This document shows, piece after piece, positions 63,991-64,000 of a DNA stretch of 64,000 nucleotides; positions within the stretch are counted from its first letter, which is position 1; each line of letters begins with the position of its first letter. The translations under genes and the position numbers were made by a program. This DNA is from Mesorhizobium sp. (lineage in GTDB: Bacteria > Pseudomonadota > Alphaproteobacteria > Rhizobiales > Rhizobiaceae), in assembly GCF_024710845.1 (NCBI RefSeq), contig NZ_JANJTZ010000003.1, positions 1-64,000 on the forward strand. The letters are read 5' to 3'. Below the pieces are notes generated by a model. The model made no database searches, was not told where the DNA came from, and worked only from the letters and a program-made list of their open reading frames with translations.

Positions 63991-64000
63991 GGCAGCTTCC

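Overview
The window is chromosomal DNA from a high-GC alphaproteobacterium of the order Hyphomicrobiales (Rhizobiales), most likely the Mesorhizobium/Phyllobacteriaceae side. Evidence: the nuo operon runs straight into birA, RNase J, methylmalonyl-CoA epimerase and a DUF1467 gene; ProS is the short alphaproteobacterial form; Icd is the NADP-dependent dimeric form; recA has a TTG-N11-CAA operator of the rhizobial type; and there are DUF992, DUF3008 and bacterial transglutaminase-like genes typical of this group. No phage, plasmid, integrase, IS transposase or CRISPR array is visible. Almost all of the window is ordinary housekeeping chromosome with short gaps.

Layout. 1-13.3 kb: the 3' part of the complex I operon (nuoG to nuoN, with a 63-residue membrane protein inserted between nuoH and nuoI), then birA, rnj, mce and DUF1467. 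13.4-26.9 kb: recA with its SOS operator and terminator, alaS, a thiolase-like lipid-transfer protein, the icd-gst pair on the minus strand, an epoxide-hydrolase-like enzyme, a secreted beta-helix protein, trmJ-murI, a DUF3008 protein, an SH3-domain membrane protein and rpsD. 27.0-30.8 kb: a four-gene cell-envelope cluster (ArnT-like GT39 transferase; then GT2, YdjC/NaxD-type deacetylase and GtrA flippase genes translationally coupled on the other strand). It looks like a complete pathway for adding a deacetylated amino sugar to lipid A or core via a polyprenyl-phosphate carrier. 30.8-37.1 kb: ttcA, an MFS exporter, a monothiol glutaredoxin, a secreted Cys-rich protein, a GH25 lipoprotein and psuK-psuG.

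37.1-45.3 kb: a candidate small RNA or leader with its own promoter and terminator in front of psuK; proS-lolC-lolD; a 28-residue hydrophobic peptide gene whose promoter carries a perfect GAAC-N7-GAAC LexA box; a membrane protein joining an SRPBCC domain to a site-2 protease domain; ggt; lipB; and tRNA-Leu(GAG). 45.4-64 kb: a DevBCA-like three-gene exporter, mgtE, a LiuR-like MerR regulator, small membrane and periplasmic proteins, gamma carbonic anhydrase, a tandem PilZ protein and a PAS_5 protein, a second structured small-RNA candidate, rhomboid protease, CBS-domain protein, a nuclease-fold protein, gatB, two GNAT acetyltransferases, DUF992, a glycolipid-binding-like protein, yghU, an anchored thermonuclease and a partial hypothetical gene.

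The two most promising items are the SOS-controlled micro-protein at 41.0-41.2 kb, which resembles the Caulobacter SidA division inhibitor in size, hydrophobicity and control, and the GT39/GT2/deacetylase/GtrA envelope cluster at 27-30.8 kb. Short dispersed repeats (an 8-bp tandem unit in three places and a palindromic element near the right end) are the only repetitive DNA seen.
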